This document shows, piece by piece, positions 42,255-51,692 of a stretch of 64,000 nucleotides of DNA. The DNA is from Claveliimonas ammoniilytica (GTDB lineage Bacteria > Bacillota > Clostridia > Lachnospirales > Lachnospiraceae). The translations under genes were made by a program, and so were the position numbers. How positions within the stretch are numbered: position 1 is the first letter of the stretch; every line of letters starts with the position of its first letter. The notes below the pieces were generated by a model, which was given only the letters and a program-made list of their open reading frames with translations, was not told the origin of the DNA and made no database searches. The stretch is from the NCBI RefSeq assembly GCF_025567415.1, contig NZ_JAOQJV010000001.1, forward strand, positions 310,001 through 374,000, written 5' to 3'.

Positions 42255-44900
42255 TTACCACCTGTTTTTGAGTTTGTTCTGTAACTGATAAAGTGTATTC
42301 ATAGCATCAATCGGTGTCAGATTGCTGATATCCAGTTCCTTCAGCTCTTTCAGCACATCATCATCTTTTACAGTGTCAAATAATGACATCTGCGCCAGAT
42401 CCACTTCATCCAGACGCTTTGTCTTCTGTTTCGTCTCCTGACCAGCCACTGCAATATCTTTGATTCTGGAAGTAATATCTGCGTGGGACAACTCTTCTAC
42501 AATCTCCTTTGCCCGGTTTGTTACGGATTCCGGCACTCCTGCAAGCTTGGCCACCTGAATACCATAACTCTTATCTGCACCACCTTTTACGATTTTGCGA
42601 AGGAATACGATATCGTCTCCTTTCTCTTTTACGGCAATGCAGTAATTATTTACATTATCAATCTTACCTTCCAGCTCAGTCAGTTCATGGTAATGGGTTG
42701 CAAACAGCGTCTTTGCGCCAAGTAATTTGGTGTTGCTTACATGTTCTACCACAGCCCATGCAATAGATAGTCCGTCAAATGTACTGGTACCGCGGCCAAT
42801 CTCGTCCAGGATCAGCAGACTCTTGCGTGTTGCATTTCTTAGAATATTGGCAACTTCTGTCATTTCCACCATGAAGGTGCTCTGACCGCTTGCCAGGTCA
42901 TCGGACGCTCCGACTCTGGTAAAGATACGGTCTACAATAGAAATATTCGCACTGGAAGCCGGTACAAATGAACCGATCTGCGCCATCAACACAATCAGCG
43001 CTGTCTGCCGCATATAGGTCGATTTACCTGCCATATTCGGACCCGTGATGATCGATACACGATTCTTTCGGTCATCCAGACACGTATCATTGCATATGAA
43101 CATGTCATTCGGAATCATTTTCTCCACTACAGGATGTCTACCGTCCTTAATATCAATCGTACCACGTTCATTGATCTTCGGACACACATAGTTATTACGC
43201 TCTGCCACAAGAGCCAGAGATGTGAGAACATCAATCTGTGCAACGACAGCAGCCGTCTTCTGGATTCTTACAATCTCTTTTGCAATGCTGTCACGTACCT
43301 GACAATATAATTCATATTCAAGCGCATAGAGTTTGTCTTCCGCTCCCAGGATCGTGTCTTCCAGTTCTTTTAATTCCGGTGTAATATAACGTTCTGCATT
43401 GGCAAGTGTCTGTTTACGTGTATAGTAATCCGGTACCAGCTCCTTGTAGGAATTAGTCACTTCCAGATAGTATCCAAATACTTTGTTGTATCGAACACGG
43501 AGATTCTTAATTCCTGTCTTTTCACGTTCATCTGCCTCAAGCTGTGTCAGCCAGTCCTTACCTTCTGTTTTGGCATTGCGCAGAGTATCAACGTCCGAAT
43601 TAAATCCTTCTCGGATAATGCCTCCCTCTTTCATAGCGAGAGGCGGCTCATCACAGATTGCATCTCCAACCAGTTTACAGAGTTCTTCCAGTGTATCCAG
43701 TTCTTCACAGAGTCTGGCAAGCAGCGGACTCTTCATATCTTCTAACAGATATTTGATTGGTGGAAGCATATCCATGGAATTCTTCAATGCCGTCAGATCT
43801 CTTGGATTGGCCGACTGATACGAGATTCGTCCGACCAGACGCTCCAGGTCATAGATTGGAGAAAGGTATTCCCGCAATTCCTCTCTGGATATTGCATTAT
43901 TCTTCAGCTCTTTCACTGCTTCTAACCGCTCCTCAATCATGGTACGGTCAATTAACGGCTGTTCGATATATTTGCGCAGAAGTCTGGCACCCATAGCCGT
44001 CTTGGTCTTATCCAACACCCACAGCAACGAACCGCGCTTCTGTTTTTCACGCAATGTTTCACAGAGTTCCAGATTTCTTCTGGTCGAATTATCCAGGATC
44101 ATATATTTGCCTACGGCGTAGCGTGTCAGTCTGCTGATATGGTTCAGGGATGTCTTCTGCGTCTCATAAAGATATTCCAGAAGTGCACCTGCGCCGATCA
44201 TTCCGCAATTATAATCGTCCAGACCAATCGCTTCCAGAGAGCTTACGTGAAAATGTTCCTTCAACGTGCGTGCACACAGTGCATCGTCAAAATATGCTGC
44301 ATCCAATGCTGAAATAGCAATTCCAAGACGATCTTTCAAATCATTCAGGCTTGCACCGCTCATATAGAATGCTTCATTACAGATGATCTCTGCCGGAGAG
44401 AACTTGTAGATCTCATCAAAAAGCTTTTCACTGTTCTCCACTTCCGATACCAGATATTCTCCGGTTGTCACATCTGCTACAGAAAGCCCATATCGATCCT
44501 CGATATATACGATGCACATGATATAATTATTCTTACTCTCATCCAGATTCTGGGTGCTCAAAATAGTTCCCGGTGTCACCACCCGGACAACCTCTCGCTT
44601 TACCAGTCCCTTGGCTGTGGCAGGATCTTCTACCTGCTCACAGATTGCCACTTTATGGCCTCTGGAAACCAGCCGGTTCAGATATCCGTCTACTGCATGG
44701 TATGGGACACCGCACATCGGTGCACGTTCTTCCAGACCACAGCTTTTACCGGTTAATGTGATCTCCAGTTCCTTTGATGCGGTAATCGCATCATCAAAAA
44801 ACATCTCATAGAAATCACCCAGACGGTAAAACAAAATACAATCCGGATACTCCTTTTTGGTCTCCATATATTTCTGCATCATTGGTGTTAATTGTGCCAC
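42255..44900 (-). CDS. mutS: DNA mismatch recognition protein MutS
   Basis: The 881-residue protein has all MutS domains. The mismatch wedge motif is in LGDFYEMFFDDA (Phe and Glu near residue 31). The lever/clamp region is in the middle. The ATPase has Walker A GPNMAGKSTYMRQ and DEIGRGTSTFDG. The C-terminal helix follows an HTH-like turn. The start is GTG at 44900, with AGAGGAG upstream. It heads mutS-mutL-miaA-PLP enzyme. Confidence 0.97.
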   Translation of the reverse strand: MAQLTPMMQKYMETKKEYPDCILFYRLGDFYEMFFDDAITASKELEITLTGKSCGLEERAPMCGVPYHAVDGYLNRLVSRGHKVAICEQVEDPATAKGLVKREVVRVVTPGTILSTQNLDESKNNYIMCIVYIEDRYGLSVADVTTGEYLVSEVENSEKLFDEIYKFSPAEIICNEAFYMSGASLNDLKDRLGIAISALDAAYFDDALCARTLKEHFHVSSLEAIGLDDYNCGMIGAGALLEYLYETQKTSLNHISRLTRYAVGKYMILDNSTRRNLELCETLREKQKRGSLLWVLDKTKTAMGARLLRKYIEQPLIDRTMIEERLEAVKELKNNAISREELREYLSPIYDLERLVGRISYQSANPRDLTALKNSMDMLPPIKYLLEDMKSPLLARLCEELDTLEELCKLVGDAICDEPPLAMKEGGIIREGFNSDVDTLRNAKTEGKDWLTQLEADEREKTGIKNLRVRYNKVFGYYLEVTNSYKELVPDYYTRKQTLANAERYITPELKELEDTILGAEDKLYALEYELYCQVRDSIAKEIVRIQKTAAVVAQIDVLTSLALVAERNNYVCPKINERGTIDIKDGRHPVVEKMIPNDMFICNDTCLDDRKNRVSIITGPNMAGKSTYMRQTALIVLMAQIGSFVPASSANISIVDRIFTRVGASDDLASGQSTFMVEMTEVANILRNATRKSLLILDEIGRGTSTFDGLSIAWAVVEHVSNTKLLGAKTLFATHYHELTELEGKIDNVNNYCIAVKEKGDDIVFLRKIVKGGADKSYGIQVAKLAGVPESVTNRAKEIVEELSHADITSRIKDIAVAGQETKQKTKRLDEVDLAQMSLFDTVKDDDVLKELKELDISNLTPIDAMNTLYQLQNKLKNRW

Positions 44901-44971
44901 ATCTATTCTCCTCTTTCACTTATCTTTTGACATACATAGTCTAGTATAGCATCTTTTGTGGATTCATAAAA

Positions 44972-45005
44972 GAAAAAAGAGACTATTTTTCAATAGCCTC
45001 TTTTG
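44972..45005 (-). terminator. Terminator after the pyrroline-5-carboxylate dehydrogenase gene
   Basis: In the - direction AAAAGAG-CTATT pairs with AATAG-CTCTTTT and a T run follows. It separates the dehydrogenase from mutS. Confidence 0.85.
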
Positions 45006-45020
45006 CGATAATTCTCACTA

Positions 45021-46571
45021 TTAATCTGTCAAATCTTCTGTAATAGACTTCAGATTCAAGAAGTTTGTAAGGTAATCACTTGTTCCTGTCTTGGCGTCTG
45101 TACCGGACATATTGAATCCGCCAAATGGATGCTGAAGTACAACTGCTGCAGTAGATTTACGGTTAAAGTACAGATTACCAACGTTAAACTGAACTTTAGC
45201 TTTCATGATATTCTCTCTTGTCTCACTGTATACAGAACCTGTCAGACCATATTCTGTCTGATTAGCAATATCAAGTGCCTCATCAAAAGAATCTACTTTG
45301 ATCACTGCAAGTACAGGTCCAAAGATTTCTTCATTTGCAATTCTTGCATCTCTCTTGATATCACGGATGACTGTCGGATCCACAAAGTAACCCTTCTCAT
45401 CACTGTATGTACCACCATATACGATAGTTCCTTCTTTACGTCCCACTTCGATGTAAGAAGTAATGTTATTGTATGCATTCTGGTTGATAACCGGTCCGAT
45501 GGCTGCATTATCACGTCCTGCACCCTGATCAGCTTTTAACTTCTTAGCTTCTTCTACAACTGCGTCTACCAGTTCATCATATACGTCGCTCATAACGATA
45601 GCTCTTGAGCATGCAGAGCATTTCTGTCCCTGGAATGTAAATGCAGAACTTGCAATTCCCTGAGCTGCTTTCTTAATGTTAGCACTGGAATCTACGATAA
45701 TTGCATTCTTTCCACCCATTTCTGCAACGACACGTTTGATCCATTTCTGACCCTTAGAAATCTTAGCGGCATGCTCATTAATACGGCATCCGATCTCTTT
45801 AGATCCTGTGAAGTTAATGAATCTTGTAAGTGGATGCTCCACAATGAAATCTCCGATATCTGATCCTGATCCTGGAATATAGTTTACAACACCTGCCGGG
45901 ATTCCTGCCTTCTCGCACAGCTCCACGAATTTGTAGGCAACGATCGGTGAATCTGATGATGGCTTACATACAATGCTGTTACCCGTTACAACTGCTGCTG
46001 CAACCATACCACCGATCAGTGATAACGGGAAGTTCCACGGTGGAACAGCCACGCCTACACCGATTGGAATATAGATACATTTGGTATATTCATCTGTAGG
46101 CACAAGCTCCAGTCCTTTTTCCAGATTGTTCATATGCATCACGTATGAATTGATGAAATCCAGAAGCTCGCACAGCTCTCCATCTGCTTCGCCCCAGTTC
46201 TTTCCACTTTCTTCTACATTCCATGCATCGATATAATAACGATTCTCTTCTACTAATCTAGCAAGCTTTCTAAGTGCACGTGCACGCTCTTCTAACGGAG
46301 TAACGCTCCATTTCTTAAATGCTTCATTCGCTCCCTGAATCGCCTTTTCAGCAAGTTCCTGGCTGCAAGAACATGCATATCCGAGCACTTCCTTTGTAGC
46401 AGGTGAAAGAGAGGTAATCTTTTTCTCTGTCTCGATTCTCTCTCCGTTAATAATCAGTGGAAATACAGATCCTTTTTCCTTTTCAACAAGCTGAAAAGCT
46501 TCTTCCATTTTTACTTTGTTCTCATCAATAGTAAAATCAAGCTCTGCAGCATTCTTAAATCCTTTTAACAT
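45021..46571 (-). CDS. pruA: L-glutamate gamma-semialdehyde (pyrroline-5-carboxylate) dehydrogenase
   Basis: This aldehyde dehydrogenase oxidises glutamate semialdehyde to glutamate in proline, arginine or ornithine breakdown. The 516-residue protein has PPWNFPLSLIGGM, FTGSKEIG (NAD-binding), the catalytic Glu in AEMGGKNAII and nucleophile Cys in FQGQKCSACSRAI, and FGGFNMSGT near the end. It is the RocA/PutA-type class by its N-terminal layout. No proline dehydrogenase or ornithine aminotransferase is near, so its semialdehyde source is elsewhere. It is monocistronic, between its own promoter and a terminator. Confidence 0.92.
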   Translation of the reverse strand: MLKGFKNAAELDFTIDENKVKMEEAFQLVEKEKGSVFPLIINGERIETEKKITSLSPATKEVLGYACSCSQELAEKAIQGANEAFKKWSVTPLEERARALRKLARLVEENRYYIDAWNVEESGKNWGEADGELCELLDFINSYVMHMNNLEKGLELVPTDEYTKCIYIPIGVGVAVPPWNFPLSLIGGMVAAAVVTGNSIVCKPSSDSPIVAYKFVELCEKAGIPAGVVNYIPGSGSDIGDFIVEHPLTRFINFTGSKEIGCRINEHAAKISKGQKWIKRVVAEMGGKNAIIVDSSANIKKAAQGIASSAFTFQGQKCSACSRAIVMSDVYDELVDAVVEEAKKLKADQGAGRDNAAIGPVINQNAYNNITSYIEVGRKEGTIVYGGTYSDEKGYFVDPTVIRDIKRDARIANEEIFGPVLAVIKVDSFDEALDIANQTEYGLTGSVYSETRENIMKAKVQFNVGNLYFNRKSTAAVVLQHPFGGFNMSGTDAKTGTSDYLTNFLNLKSITEDLTD

Positions 46572-46604
46572 TTTGTATACCTCCAGCTATCGTTCGTTTT
46601 CTAT

Positions 46605-46661
46605 ATATTAGCAGTTGGATTTTTACAAGTCAATACATTTTTGTATAATTGTATACAAAAA
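46605..46661 (-). promoter_or_regulatory. Promoter and perfect palindromic operator of the pruA-like gene
   Basis: On the - strand TTGACT (46628-46633) and TAATAT (46605-46610) have a 17-base spacer. Just upstream lies TTTTTGTATA-ATTG-TATACAAAAA (46638-46661), with ten-base perfect arms. The TTGTATACAA-like half-sites resemble GntR-family operators. The position immediately before the -35 would suit an activator, or a repressor that blocks polymerase. Confidence 0.8.
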
Positions 46662-46681
46662 TTCAATTTGTGTTCATTAAG

Positions 46682-47101
46682 TTATAGAATATGATACGAC
46701 GGCTTAACTTCTTTGTAAAGATAAAATGCAAGATAGCCACTGAGAAAAATTCCAAGTACACTTAGACCTGAAAAAATAATCATAAAAGGTACACAGATCT
46801 GTCCAAATACCTGTAACGGCATCTGGCTGTAATCCCAGACACTGTAATGCAGCCACTTATTTACGATGATTCCTGTAATGAATTCCCCTGCCGTTACAAA
46901 TACGGTACAGCGAAGCGTCTGTTTCCAGACAGGTTCCTGCCATCCCATGCTCTCTCCCTGAATATAAAAAAACACAAAACAGATACCACCAAGCACATAC
47001 ATAGACCAGTGGGAAAATCCACGGAACAGTATTTCAAATGTATAATACAGAGCACCGCCAAGTGCCCAGAAAAATAAATATTTACTGATTTTCCGCATCA
47101 T
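46682..47101 (-). CDS. Small membrane protein, putative ABC-transporter-type (PF06541-like)
   Basis: This 139-residue protein has about four hydrophobic segments and motifs EILFRGFSHWSMYVLGG and TAGEFITGIIVNKWLHYSVWDYS, as in the CmpB/PF06541 family of small membrane proteins called putative ABC transporter permeases. No ATPase is nearby and the function is unknown. I chose the ATG at 47101; its ribosome site GAGGGCG is inside a terminator-like hairpin. An upstream in-frame start would add 32 residues and lacks family support. Confidence 0.78.
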   Translation of the reverse strand: MMRKISKYLFFWALGGALYYTFEILFRGFSHWSMYVLGGICFVFFYIQGESMGWQEPVWKQTLRCTVFVTAGEFITGIIVNKWLHYSVWDYSQMPLQVFGQICVPFMIIFSGLSVLGIFLSGYLAFYLYKEVKPSYHIL

Positions 47102-47146
47102 AAAAACGCCCTCACTATGTTTCTTACCACATAGTGTGAGCGTTTT
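47102..47146 (-). terminator. Terminator-like hairpin abutting the start codon of the PF06541-type gene
   Basis: In the - direction AACGC-TCAC-ACTATGT pairs with ACATAGTG-GGCGTT and is followed by TTTTT and then the ATG. The 3' arm contains the only ribosome site of the downstream gene. It may end the miaB transcript or gate translation of the next gene. Confidence 0.7.
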
Positions 47147-47229
47147 AAGTTCAAAATATTTATAATTACAGGTGGCAGATTCCACCATTTGCAGCATCTA
47201 CAAGCTGCTTTAAATAGTATAAATTTAAT

Positions 47230-48672
47230 TTAAGCTCGTGTACCAAGGTAATAGAATCCCTTACATTCATCCAGATGCACTTCTACAATCTTACCGATTA
47301 AATCAGCTTCTCCTGGGAAATGAACCAGCAGATTATTACTCATTCTTCCGGTAACCAGTGTGTCGTCGTGATCATTCACAGATTCTACCAGAACAGATAC
47401 CGTCTTACCTTCGTGTACGGAGCATACTTCTGCTGAGATCTTCTGTACTTCCGCAAGGAGTCGATCAAAACGTTCGTGAACCACATCATCCGGAACCTGA
47501 TTCTCCATAACAGCAGCCGGTGTTCCGGTACGTTTGGAATAAATAAATGTAAATGCACTGTCGTATCGTACCTTTTTCACAATATCCATGGTATCCTCAA
47601 AATCTTCTTCTGTCTCTCCCGGGAATCCTACTATAATGTCCGTAGTAAGTGAGATATCCGGAATCGCAGTTTTAATCCGTTCTACCAGGTCAAGATACTG
47701 CTCCTTTGTATAACGACGGTTCATTTTCTTCAGAATCTCTGTGCTTCCGGACTGCACCGGTAAATGAAGATGCTTACAGATTTTCTTGGAATTCTTCATA
47801 ACTTCGATCAGTTCATCAGATAGATCCTTAGGATGAGAAGTCATGAAACGAATGCGCTCCAGTCCTTCAATTTTTTCAATTTCCTGCAGAAGTTCGGCAA
47901 ATGACATTGGCTCGTCCAGATTCTTGCCATAGGAATTGACATTCTGACCAAGCAGCATGATTTCCACTACACCATCTGCCACAAGACGTTCAATCTCACG
48001 CACAATTGCTTTCGGATCACGGCTCCGCTCTCGCCCTCTTACGTACGGCACAATACAGTAGCTACAGAAATTATTGCAGCCGAACATAATATTAACACCG
48101 GATTTGAAATGGAACTTTCGTTCACTTGGCAGATCTTCTACAATCTTATCGGTATCTTTCCAGATATCAATGACCATACGGTCTGACTCGAAACGAGTGG
48201 TAATTAACTCTGCAAATTTATAGATATTATGGGTTCCAAAAATCAAATCCACAAACCGATAACTCTTTTTTAACTTCTCTACAACTTCCGGTTCCTGCAT
48301 CATACAGCCGCAGAGACCGATCATCATATGTGGACGTTTTTTCTTGACACGGTTTAACTGTCCCAGACGCCCATAGACTCTCATATTTGCATTTTCGCGG
48401 ACAGTACAGGTATTGTAGATTACAAAATCCGCATTCTCTTCTTTTTCCTCTTCCGCATATCCGATCTTACGAAGGATACCTACCAGTTTTTCTGAATCTC
48501 TGGCATTCATCTGACACCCAAAGGTTACCACACAGAACGTCGGCTGATGACCGATCTGTGCTTCCAGGTTCTTTACGTATTCTTTCGCTTTTTCTATGTA
48601 ATAGTACTGACGCTCCGGTTCTGTTACCGGAATCTGCTCAGACAAACTGATGTCTGGTTTCATCGTATTCAT
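47230..48672 (-). CDS. miaB: tRNA-2-methylthio-N6-dimethylallyladenosine synthase MiaB
   Basis: This radical SAM methylthiotransferase acts on A37 of tRNA after MiaA. The 480-residue protein has the N-terminal MTTase domain with three Cys ligands (FGCQMNARDSE, NTCTVRENA, GCMMQ), the SAM-cluster motif CNNFCSYC (CxxxCxxC), and a C-terminal TRAM domain. An N-terminal tail of about 40 residues precedes the MTTase domain, as in Gram-positive forms. It overlaps the small DUF4250 gene by 35 bases. Confidence 0.97.
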   Translation of the reverse strand: MNTMKPDISLSEQIPVTEPERQYYYIEKAKEYVKNLEAQIGHQPTFCVVTFGCQMNARDSEKLVGILRKIGYAEEEKEENADFVIYNTCTVRENANMRVYGRLGQLNRVKKKRPHMMIGLCGCMMQEPEVVEKLKKSYRFVDLIFGTHNIYKFAELITTRFESDRMVIDIWKDTDKIVEDLPSERKFHFKSGVNIMFGCNNFCSYCIVPYVRGRERSRDPKAIVREIERLVADGVVEIMLLGQNVNSYGKNLDEPMSFAELLQEIEKIEGLERIRFMTSHPKDLSDELIEVMKNSKKICKHLHLPVQSGSTEILKKMNRRYTKEQYLDLVERIKTAIPDISLTTDIIVGFPGETEEDFEDTMDIVKKVRYDSAFTFIYSKRTGTPAAVMENQVPDDVVHERFDRLLAEVQKISAEVCSVHEGKTVSVLVESVNDHDDTLVTGRMSNNLLVHFPGEADLIGKIVEVHLDECKGFYYLGTRA

Positions 48673-48817
48673 AATCTATTCCTTTCAGTGTTTCGATTAA
48701 TTCTTCCTTATTGACTCCAAGATCCTCACAGAAAGCATCCAGTGAGTCGTAAAAATCCCGAAGCTTAGTGTTCACAACACTTAACAGCAGCATCGGATCT
48801 TTGGGCAGATTGTTCAT
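48638..48817 (-). CDS. DUF4250 family protein
   Basis: A 59-residue reading frame starts at the ATG at 48817 behind AAGGAAATTAAGG and ends at TGA 48638-48640. The product begins MNNLPKDPMLLLSVVNTKLRD and ends IDYEYDETRHQFV. From memory, this matches the DUF4250 family (NLPKDP...LLS.VN..LRD...LD..C..LG). The fold looks helical, with a winged-helix-like LGVNKEELIETL segment. Function is unknown. It lies three bases after the DUF896 gene and overlaps miaB, so translation is probably coupled. It is easily missed because of its size. Confidence 0.82.
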   Translation of the reverse strand: MNNLPKDPMLLLSVVNTKLRDFYDSLDAFCEDLGVNKEELIETLKGIDYEYDETRHQFV

Positions 48818-48819
48818 CC

Positions 48820-49041
48820 TTAATTTCCTTTCTTATGTCCGTGTTTTTTACCAAGATCGGTAATACTACCATCCTTTTCCTGGATCGAAATATTATCCAA
48901 CTGCGAGCTAAGGTTGCGTTTTATCGCATCGATATATTCTTTTCGAAGAATCTGCTGTTCCATCTTCTCAACTTCTGACAGACCTTCTGCTTTTGACTTA
49001 CGGTATAACTCATTGATTCGATCAATTCTAGATTTATCCAT
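48820..49041 (-). CDS. DUF896 (YnzC-like) protein
   Basis: This 73-residue protein is fully typical of DUF896/UPF0291: RIDRINELYRKSKAEGLSEVE at the start in two helices, EQQILRKEYI in the middle, and a basic tail KKHGHKKGN. The Bacillus member YnzC is small, helical and SOS-linked by operon position; its function is unclear. AAAGGA precedes the ATG. It heads DUF896-DUF4250-miaB. Confidence 0.9.
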   Translation of the reverse strand: MDKSRIDRINELYRKSKAEGLSEVEKMEQQILRKEYIDAIKRNLSSQLDNISIQEKDGSITDLGKKHGHKKGN

Positions 49042-49088
49042 TGTAACAATCCTTTCCAGATTAACTGTTTTAAGTTATCTTATTTTAT

Positions 49089-49454
49089 CTAACTACTGTA
49101 ATTTTCCAGAAAGCCATATAATTCCTGCAGACTTTCCACGTATTTACCATTCTTAATTTCATTTTGAAGTGTAACCGGAAGTTCGGTTACTTCAATACTT
49201 GTATATTCATATACTGTTTTTTTATCCTGCAGACAGACAATCACAAACCCTTCCCTCTGCATTAAGTAATAGCCAGCATTTTTCTCAGCGCTGCCCTCCG
49301 TCGTCTGAACAGGATTCTTCTTCAGCTCAGATTCTATCTCCTCTTTTTGACGGTCTACCGCAGCATAATAACTTAACTGATATGCTCCGGCAAGCAGAAC
49401 AATGATGACCAGTGATACAGTCAGAAACCAGATACTATACTTTTTACTATTCAT
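49089..49454 (-). CDS. BofC C-terminal domain membrane protein
   Basis: This 121-residue protein has an N-terminal membrane helix (about residues 8-26) and a C-terminal domain with GYYLMQREGFVIVCLQDKKTVYEYTSI and QELYGFLENYSS by spaced elements, matching the BofC C-terminal domain. BofC controls sigma-K processing in Bacillus spores; in Lachnospiraceae this short membrane form is common even in weak sporulators. Its role is unknown. AAAGGAG precedes the ATG. Confidence 0.82.
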   Translation of the reverse strand: MNSKKYSIWFLTVSLVIIVLLAGAYQLSYYAAVDRQKEEIESELKKNPVQTTEGSAEKNAGYYLMQREGFVIVCLQDKKTVYEYTSIEVTELPVTLQNEIKNGKYVESLQELYGFLENYSS

Positions 49455-49535
49455 AGGAAATCTCCTTTTTTAGTATAGTATCGGTTATCCGCTCTGTATT
49501 TATACAATCACCTTTCGATTATCTAATGCAATATC

Positions 49536-51185
49536 CTATCGAAGCAAATGCAGCTTTTTGAAAAGACCAACAATCTTTGTACCCATCGGTAATGTCTTAA
49601 TTTCCGCTTCTGTAACACCCTTCAATAAAATCAATGCCACAAAGTATACCGCAATTGCCACAAGTACCGCAATCACAGTCGCAATATGAGGTCCTACAAA
49701 TAACTCAAACACCAGATGAACACCAAGTGCCACAATACTCATAATAATTGCCGATATACCAGGGATAATAAATGTCTTACGGTATTCCTGTACATAGCCG
49801 CTGCATTTCCTGAGATCTCTGTCATTCAAAACACAGATCGCAGCTGCAAAAATAATCTTACTTGCGACAATAGAATAAATATTCCAATGAAATGCTACCA
49901 GCATAATGTACAGTGCAACCAGATGGATTACCAGCGAAATTGCTGCATTCTTAACAGGCTGTGACATATGATCCATACCCTGAAGTGCTGCATTGGTCAC
50001 AGTAGACAGGCAGAAAAATACAACCGAAATTCCACCAATCTTAAGCAGCATTGCCGGAATTGTATTATCCTGCGTAAAATACAACAGATCCAGGATCGGT
50101 TTGCCAAGTGTAATAAATGCTGCTGCGCATGGAATCGCAATGATCATATTAAATCGGCTGACCAGATCAATCTTATTATGTATTTCTTTACGGCTTCCTG
50201 TCTGAATCGTAGCCACAAGACTTGGCATAAAGGATGCCGCCAATGCACTTGCAACACTCAGCGGAATATTGGTGATCGTATCATACTGTCCGCTGAACAT
50301 ACCAAGAAGTTCAGTGTATTCTTTTTTCGGCATTCCCTGCGCTGCCATAGCATTTGTAAATACCGCCTGATCTAACAGGTTACTGATATTGTATACGGTA
50401 GCGCTTAAAATAACCGGTGCAATCGTAAAAAGCAGTACCTTCGCAATATGTTTACCACTCTCGGTACGATGTTCTGTATCATGTTTCATTTGCTTTTTGA
50501 AGCCTTTTCTAAAGACACAGAATAAAAGAATCAAAAATACCAGGGCAGCCAGTGCACCGGCAACCGTTCCCAATGTTGCACCTGCTGCTGCGTAAGCTGC
50601 TCCATAAGATTTCTTGTCTGCTCCTGATACGGAATTCTGTCCAACCTTTAATAACATGTATGCGCCAACAATACTTACGATCGCATTGATGATCTGCTCT
50701 ACAGTCTGTGATACCGCCGTAGGGATCATGGTTCCGAAGCCCTGGAAGAACCCACGGAATACACCAAGAAATGCAACAACCAGAATACATGGTGCCAGTA
50801 CACGGAGTGCATAGACGGACAGATCCATCTTCATAATATCTGTCGCAATGAATCCTGCTCCAAAGAATACGATTGCAGTAACAATACCACCTGCTATGAT
50901 CGCAAATGTCATTGCTCCACGAAAAACGCGGTATGCATTGCGGTACTGTCCGGTAGCCACTCTTGCAGATACCAATTTGGATACGGCAGTCGGCAGACTG
51001 TAAGAAGTTAACATCAGTGCCAGATTGTATACTTGAAATACCATTCCGTAGTATCCATTTCCTTCGGCTCCCATAATATTAGTCACCGGAATACGATAAG
51101 CAAGTCCGATAATTTTTGTAATTAATGCAGTGGCAGCGAGGATAGCGCCCTGCATCAGAAAGCTGTTTTCTTTTTTCTTTGACAT
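49536..51185 (-). CDS. MurJ/SpoVB-like lipid-linked oligosaccharide flippase
   Basis: This is a 549-residue integral membrane protein with about 14 helices. It has LITKIIGLAYRIPVTNIMGAEGNGYYG at the N-terminus by spaced elements, ALAASFMPSLVATI and a GVFRGFFQG loop, as in the polysaccharide-export (MVF/MOP) family that includes SpoVB and Amj/MurJ-type lipid II flippases. It is the likely transporter of a wall or surface precursor. It lies 11 bases after ybeY. Which lipid it moves is not shown. Confidence 0.88.
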   Translation of the reverse strand: MSKKKENSFLMQGAILAATALITKIIGLAYRIPVTNIMGAEGNGYYGMVFQVYNLALMLTSYSLPTAVSKLVSARVATGQYRNAYRVFRGAMTFAIIAGGIVTAIVFFGAGFIATDIMKMDLSVYALRVLAPCILVVAFLGVFRGFFQGFGTMIPTAVSQTVEQIINAIVSIVGAYMLLKVGQNSVSGADKKSYGAAYAAAGATLGTVAGALAALVFLILLFCVFRKGFKKQMKHDTEHRTESGKHIAKVLLFTIAPVILSATVYNISNLLDQAVFTNAMAAQGMPKKEYTELLGMFSGQYDTITNIPLSVASALAASFMPSLVATIQTGSRKEIHNKIDLVSRFNMIIAIPCAAAFITLGKPILDLLYFTQDNTIPAMLLKIGGISVVFFCLSTVTNAALQGMDHMSQPVKNAAISLVIHLVALYIMLVAFHWNIYSIVASKIIFAAAICVLNDRDLRKCSGYVQEYRKTFIIPGISAIIMSIVALGVHLVFELFVGPHIATVIAVLVAIAVYFVALILLKGVTEAEIKTLPMGTKIVGLFKKLHLLR

Positions 51186-51196
51186 AATCTTTTCCT

Positions 51197-51691
51197 CTAA
51201 CGAACGATATTCAGTGCATTTAGAATCTCATTCTGCATACGTTCCATCGTCTTACGTTCTTCCTCTTCCATATGGTCATAACCGAATAAGTGTAACATAG
51301 AATGAGCAATTAGGAAAGCATATTCTCGTTTTATTTCATGTCCGTACTCTTCTGCCTGAGCGATTACTCTGTCTTTAGAGATCACAATATCCCCAAGCAG
51401 CAGTTCTCCGGTCTCCGGATGAAAACAGTCATACTGATCTTCCAGAAAATCAAATTGTCCTGCTTCTTCGTATTCAACCATCGGAAAAGAAAGTACATCT
51501 GTCGGACGATCAATACCTCTGTGTTCTTTGTTCATCTGATGAATCTCTTCATCCGTAGTCAACAACAGATTCACCTCTGCCTCATAAGGACATTCCGCAT
51601 AATCAAGTGCTGCTTCAATCACTTCTTTTGCAAGGCCCTCACAGTCGACCGGAAGCTTTACCTCGCCTTCTTCTTCATAGTTTAATGTCAT
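51197..51691 (-). CDS. ybeY: Endoribonuclease YbeY (16S rRNA maturation)
   Basis: The 164-residue metalloenzyme has the zinc motif HSMLHLFGYDH (H-x3-H-x5-H), LLLTTDEEIHQMN, RPTDVLSFP and LLGDIVIS. It matures rRNA 3' ends and aids 70S quality control. The start at 51691 has GAGGAG upstream and lies just two bases after the phoH stop. The phoH-ybeY pair is conserved across bacteria. Confidence 0.95.
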   Translation of the reverse strand: MTLNYEEEGEVKLPVDCEGLAKEVIEAALDYAECPYEAEVNLLLTTDEEIHQMNKEHRGIDRPTDVLSFPMVEYEEAGQFDFLEDQYDCFHPETGELLLGDIVISKDRVIAQAEEYGHEIKREYAFLIAHSMLHLFGYDHMEEEERKTMERMQNEILNALNIVR

Positions 51692-51692
51692 A

